From CAZGSG01 sp964528095 (GTDB taxonomy: Bacteria > Bacteroidota > Bacteroidia > Chitinophagales > Chitinophagaceae): DNA of 7,024 nt. The stretch's first letter is position 1. The number at the start of each line of letters is the position of its first letter. The notes under the pieces are model-generated. The model worked only from the letters and a program-made list of their open reading frames with translations. It ran no database searches and had not been told where the DNA came from. Position numbers and translations under genes: made by a program. The stretch is taken from assembly GCA_964528095.1 (NCBI GenBank), contig CAZGSG010000315.1:1-7024 (forward strand), read 5' to 3'. Shown here one piece after another: positions 6,015 through 7,024 of this stretch.

Positions 6015-6482
6015 TCAGGCCGCTTTTTTAAGAGGTTGATAATTTTCCAGCCACTCTGTTACATCAAATGATGGGCAGCCTTTTATCCATTCAAAAGATT
6101 CAATAATGCCATTCTTATTTTTATCGGGGCTGAAATCACGGTGTCCCCTGATAATAGCATCAGGATATTTCTTTGCAAGTTCCAGCAGCTTGTTATACAT
6201 GCTTTCCTTTTGCTGTTCTGTCCGGTTGTCCAGTACCTTTCCGTTAGCATCAATGCCACCGATATAAGAAATGTGGATAGAATGCCGGTTATTTCCGGCT
6301 ACACCGTTAGCGATGTTTTCTTCAGGAGTAATTAAAACGATCTCCCCGTCTCGTCTGATGATGTAGTGATAACCGTAGTTCTTCCATTTCAGTACATCTT
6401 TCCAGTAACGCTTTATGCTTTCGATTGTAGTGGTTACAGGGGTTGCTGTGCAATGCACGACCAGATATTTAATAATTCTCAT
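6015..6482 (-). CDS. N-acetylmuramoyl-L-alanine amidase, T7-lysozyme type (Amidase_2), endolysin
   Basis: This 155-residue enzyme should cleave the bond between muramic acid and L-alanine in peptidoglycan. Against T7 lysozyme I can place the zinc ligands H10 (YLVVHCTAT), H114 (IIRGHRDFS) and C136 (KGCPSF), and the two catalytic residues Y38 (GYHYIIRRDG) and K134. HISYIGG (70-76) is the core strand typical of the family. Between H114 and C136 is an insert with a full EF-hand-type loop, D120-K-N-K-N-G-I-I-E-S-F-E131, which predicts calcium binding beside the zinc site. There is no signal peptide, so export would depend on a holin, consistent with the holin-like gene two genes downstream. It follows a divergent paralogue and ends one base before the next ATG. 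Confidence 0.93.
   Translation of the reverse strand: MRIIKYLVVHCTATPVTTTIESIKRYWKDVLKWKNYGYHYIIRRDGEIVLITPEENIANGVAGNNRHSIHISYIGGIDANGKVLDNRTEQQKESMYNKLLELAKKYPDAIIRGHRDFSPDKNKNGIIESFEWIKGCPSFDVTEWLENYQPLKKAA
6090..6125 (-). other. EF-hand-like calcium loop in amidase 2
   Basis: The twelve residues D-K-N-K-N-G-I-I-E-S-F-E satisfy the EF-hand loop pattern: oxygen ligands at positions 1, 3, 5, 9 and 12, glycine at 6 and isoleucine at 8. The loop lies between two zinc ligands of the amidase, and the neighbouring paralogue lacks it. Confidence 0.7.
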
Positions 6483-6504
6483 AGGTAAGTTTTATTAAAA
6501 GGAT
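6483..6504 (-). promoter_or_regulatory. Gene leader sharing a motif with the spanin-candidate leader
   Basis: The last part of the 37-base gap between the two amidases begins CCTTT in the sense direction, runs through an A-rich centre, and ends TACCT immediately before ATGA. This matches the beginning and end of the only other leader of 18 bases or more in the operon. No Shine-Dalgarno sequence and no convincing Bacteroidota-type promoter is visible in the gap. Confidence 0.45.
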
Positions 6505-6519
6505 TAAATAATGAAATGC

Positions 6520-6933
6520 CTATGCTGACACCAACAAATCAGGTTCGTAATTGCGTAGCCAATCCTTTACTGAAAAACCGGGGCAGTTCGCAGTCGCATC
6601 CAACTCATCATGGCCGCATATACGGGCAGCCGGATATTTTACAGATAAAGCCACCAGCTTATTAAAAAGAGATTCTTCCTGCATTGGTGTCCGGGTATCA
6701 CCGAGTGCCCCGGCTTTATTACGCCCCCCTGCATAACCGATATGAATAGCTTCGTTATCTACATCCGGCGGGTGTTTAATCACAGACGATTCAGCATGGA
6801 TTTTTTTGATCTCCCCGTTACGTTCCACTACATAGTGGAAGAACCCGTAATGCTGGCTTATTTTAGGGTCGAAGGTTGCCGTGTTATGTACGACAATGAG
6901 CTTTACATATCTTTTCATAGAGTTTGTTTTCAT
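6520..6933 (-). CDS. Divergent Amidase_2 paralogue lacking the catalytic Tyr and Lys
   Basis: This 137-residue protein is a shortened paralogue of amidase 2. Over the 45 residues from HIGYAGG to ICGH (64-108) the two align without gaps, and I count 23 identities. The zinc ligands are kept: H16 (LIVVHNTAT), H108 and C117 (NCPGF). However, the T7-lysozyme Tyr46 position is F32 (GFFHYVV) and the Lys128 position is A115, two residues before the cysteine. About twelve residues between the first strand and GFFHY are also missing, as is the calcium loop of its neighbour. It may bind zinc and peptidoglycan with little or no amidase activity, or use another mechanism. The ATG at 6933 lies one base after the upstream stop; a second ATG at 6918 (residue 6) would match the N-terminus of amidase 2 better, so the true start is uncertain. 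Confidence 0.85.
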   Translation of the reverse strand: MKTNSMKRYVKLIVVHNTATFDPKISQHYGFFHYVVERNGEIKKIHAESSVIKHPPDVDNEAIHIGYAGGRNKAGALGDTRTPMQEESLFNKLVALSVKYPAARICGHDELDATANCPGFSVKDWLRNYEPDLLVSA

Positions 6934-6934
6934 A

Positions 6935-7024
6935 TTATTTCAGGTATTGAATGGATTTTGTAGTGACAAGAAAATACTTACCGCCATTTTCAAAGAGTGT
7001 ATAACCCAGCCGCTTGCTAACTTC
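6935..7024 (-). CDS. C-terminal end of an unidentified gene (partial)
   Basis: The last 29 codons of an open frame enter from the right edge and stop with TAA at 6937-6935, one base before the next ATG. The visible peptide begins EVSKRLGYTLFENGGKYF and ends ...SIQYLK. It is too short to assign to a family. The tight junction with the amidase gene and the same direction suggest membership of the same operon, so a late (tail or lysis) gene is plausible. Confidence 0.65.
   Translation of the reverse strand, partial: EVSKRLGYTLFENGGKYFLVTTKSIQYLK

Noticed and set aside
6483..6519. Possible promoter or terminator between the two amidase genes
   Set aside because: The 37-base gap is AT-rich but contains no convincing Bacteroidota -33/-7 pair (TTTG, TAnnTTTG) and no stable hairpin followed by a T run.
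1..7024. CRISPR arrays, tRNA or rRNA genes, insertion sequences, attachment sites
   Set aside because: I saw no spaced direct repeats, no cloverleaf-type or rRNA-like sequence, no transposase and no terminal inverted repeats; almost every base lies in a minus-strand gene.

Overview
The window looks like part of a tailed phage or prophage of a Bacteroidota host. The support is the protein families (T7-lysozyme-type amidases with a calcium-loop insert, and a QQYSTP-type methylase joined to a strawberry-notch helicase), AT-rich gene leaders without Shine-Dalgarno sequences, and a tightly packed late-operon layout. The host assignment is inference; no rRNA, tRNA or attachment site is present to confirm it. 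Every gene I can support lies on the minus strand, so transcription runs from the right end (7024) to the left end (1). Neighbouring genes overlap by 4 bases or are separated by 1 to 37 bases, and I see no convincing promoter or terminator. This is probably one polycistronic unit entering from the right and leaving on the left.

In transcription order: (i) the last 29 codons of an unknown gene (7024-6935). (ii) Two tandem zinc amidase paralogues; the first (6933-6520) keeps the metal ligands but lacks both catalytic residues known from T7 lysozyme, while the second (6482-6015) is intact and carries an EF-hand-like calcium loop. (iii) A tail-anchored protein with an L,D-transpeptidase-like His...SxGC signature (6013-5342). 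(iv) A two-helix holin-like protein (5345-5115). (v) A coiled-coil protein with hydrophobic segments at both ends, a spanin candidate (5096-4407). (vi) A 56-residue two-helix membrane protein (4402-4232). (vii) A 100-residue protein of unknown function (4235-3933). (viii) A very large gene starting at a TTG codon (3936) and still open at base 1, at least 1312 codons.

The large gene is the most striking feature. One uninterrupted frame contains a complete cytosine-C5 DNA methyltransferase, an adenine-N6-type methylase, a MutS-domain-I-like module and the first half of a strawberry-notch superfamily-2 helicase. From the methylase onward it resembles the methylase-helicase antirestriction proteins of the phage P1 DarB type and related polyvalent proteins of phages and conjugative elements; the fused C5 methyltransferase is an added module.

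My reading of how the genes work together: items ii-vi form a lysis module (endolysins, a second wall-active enzyme, holin and spanin). The translationally coupled giant gene would be made at the same late stage. That timing would suit a DNA-modifying or virion-packaged protective protein acting against host restriction, but this role is inferred from family and context only.
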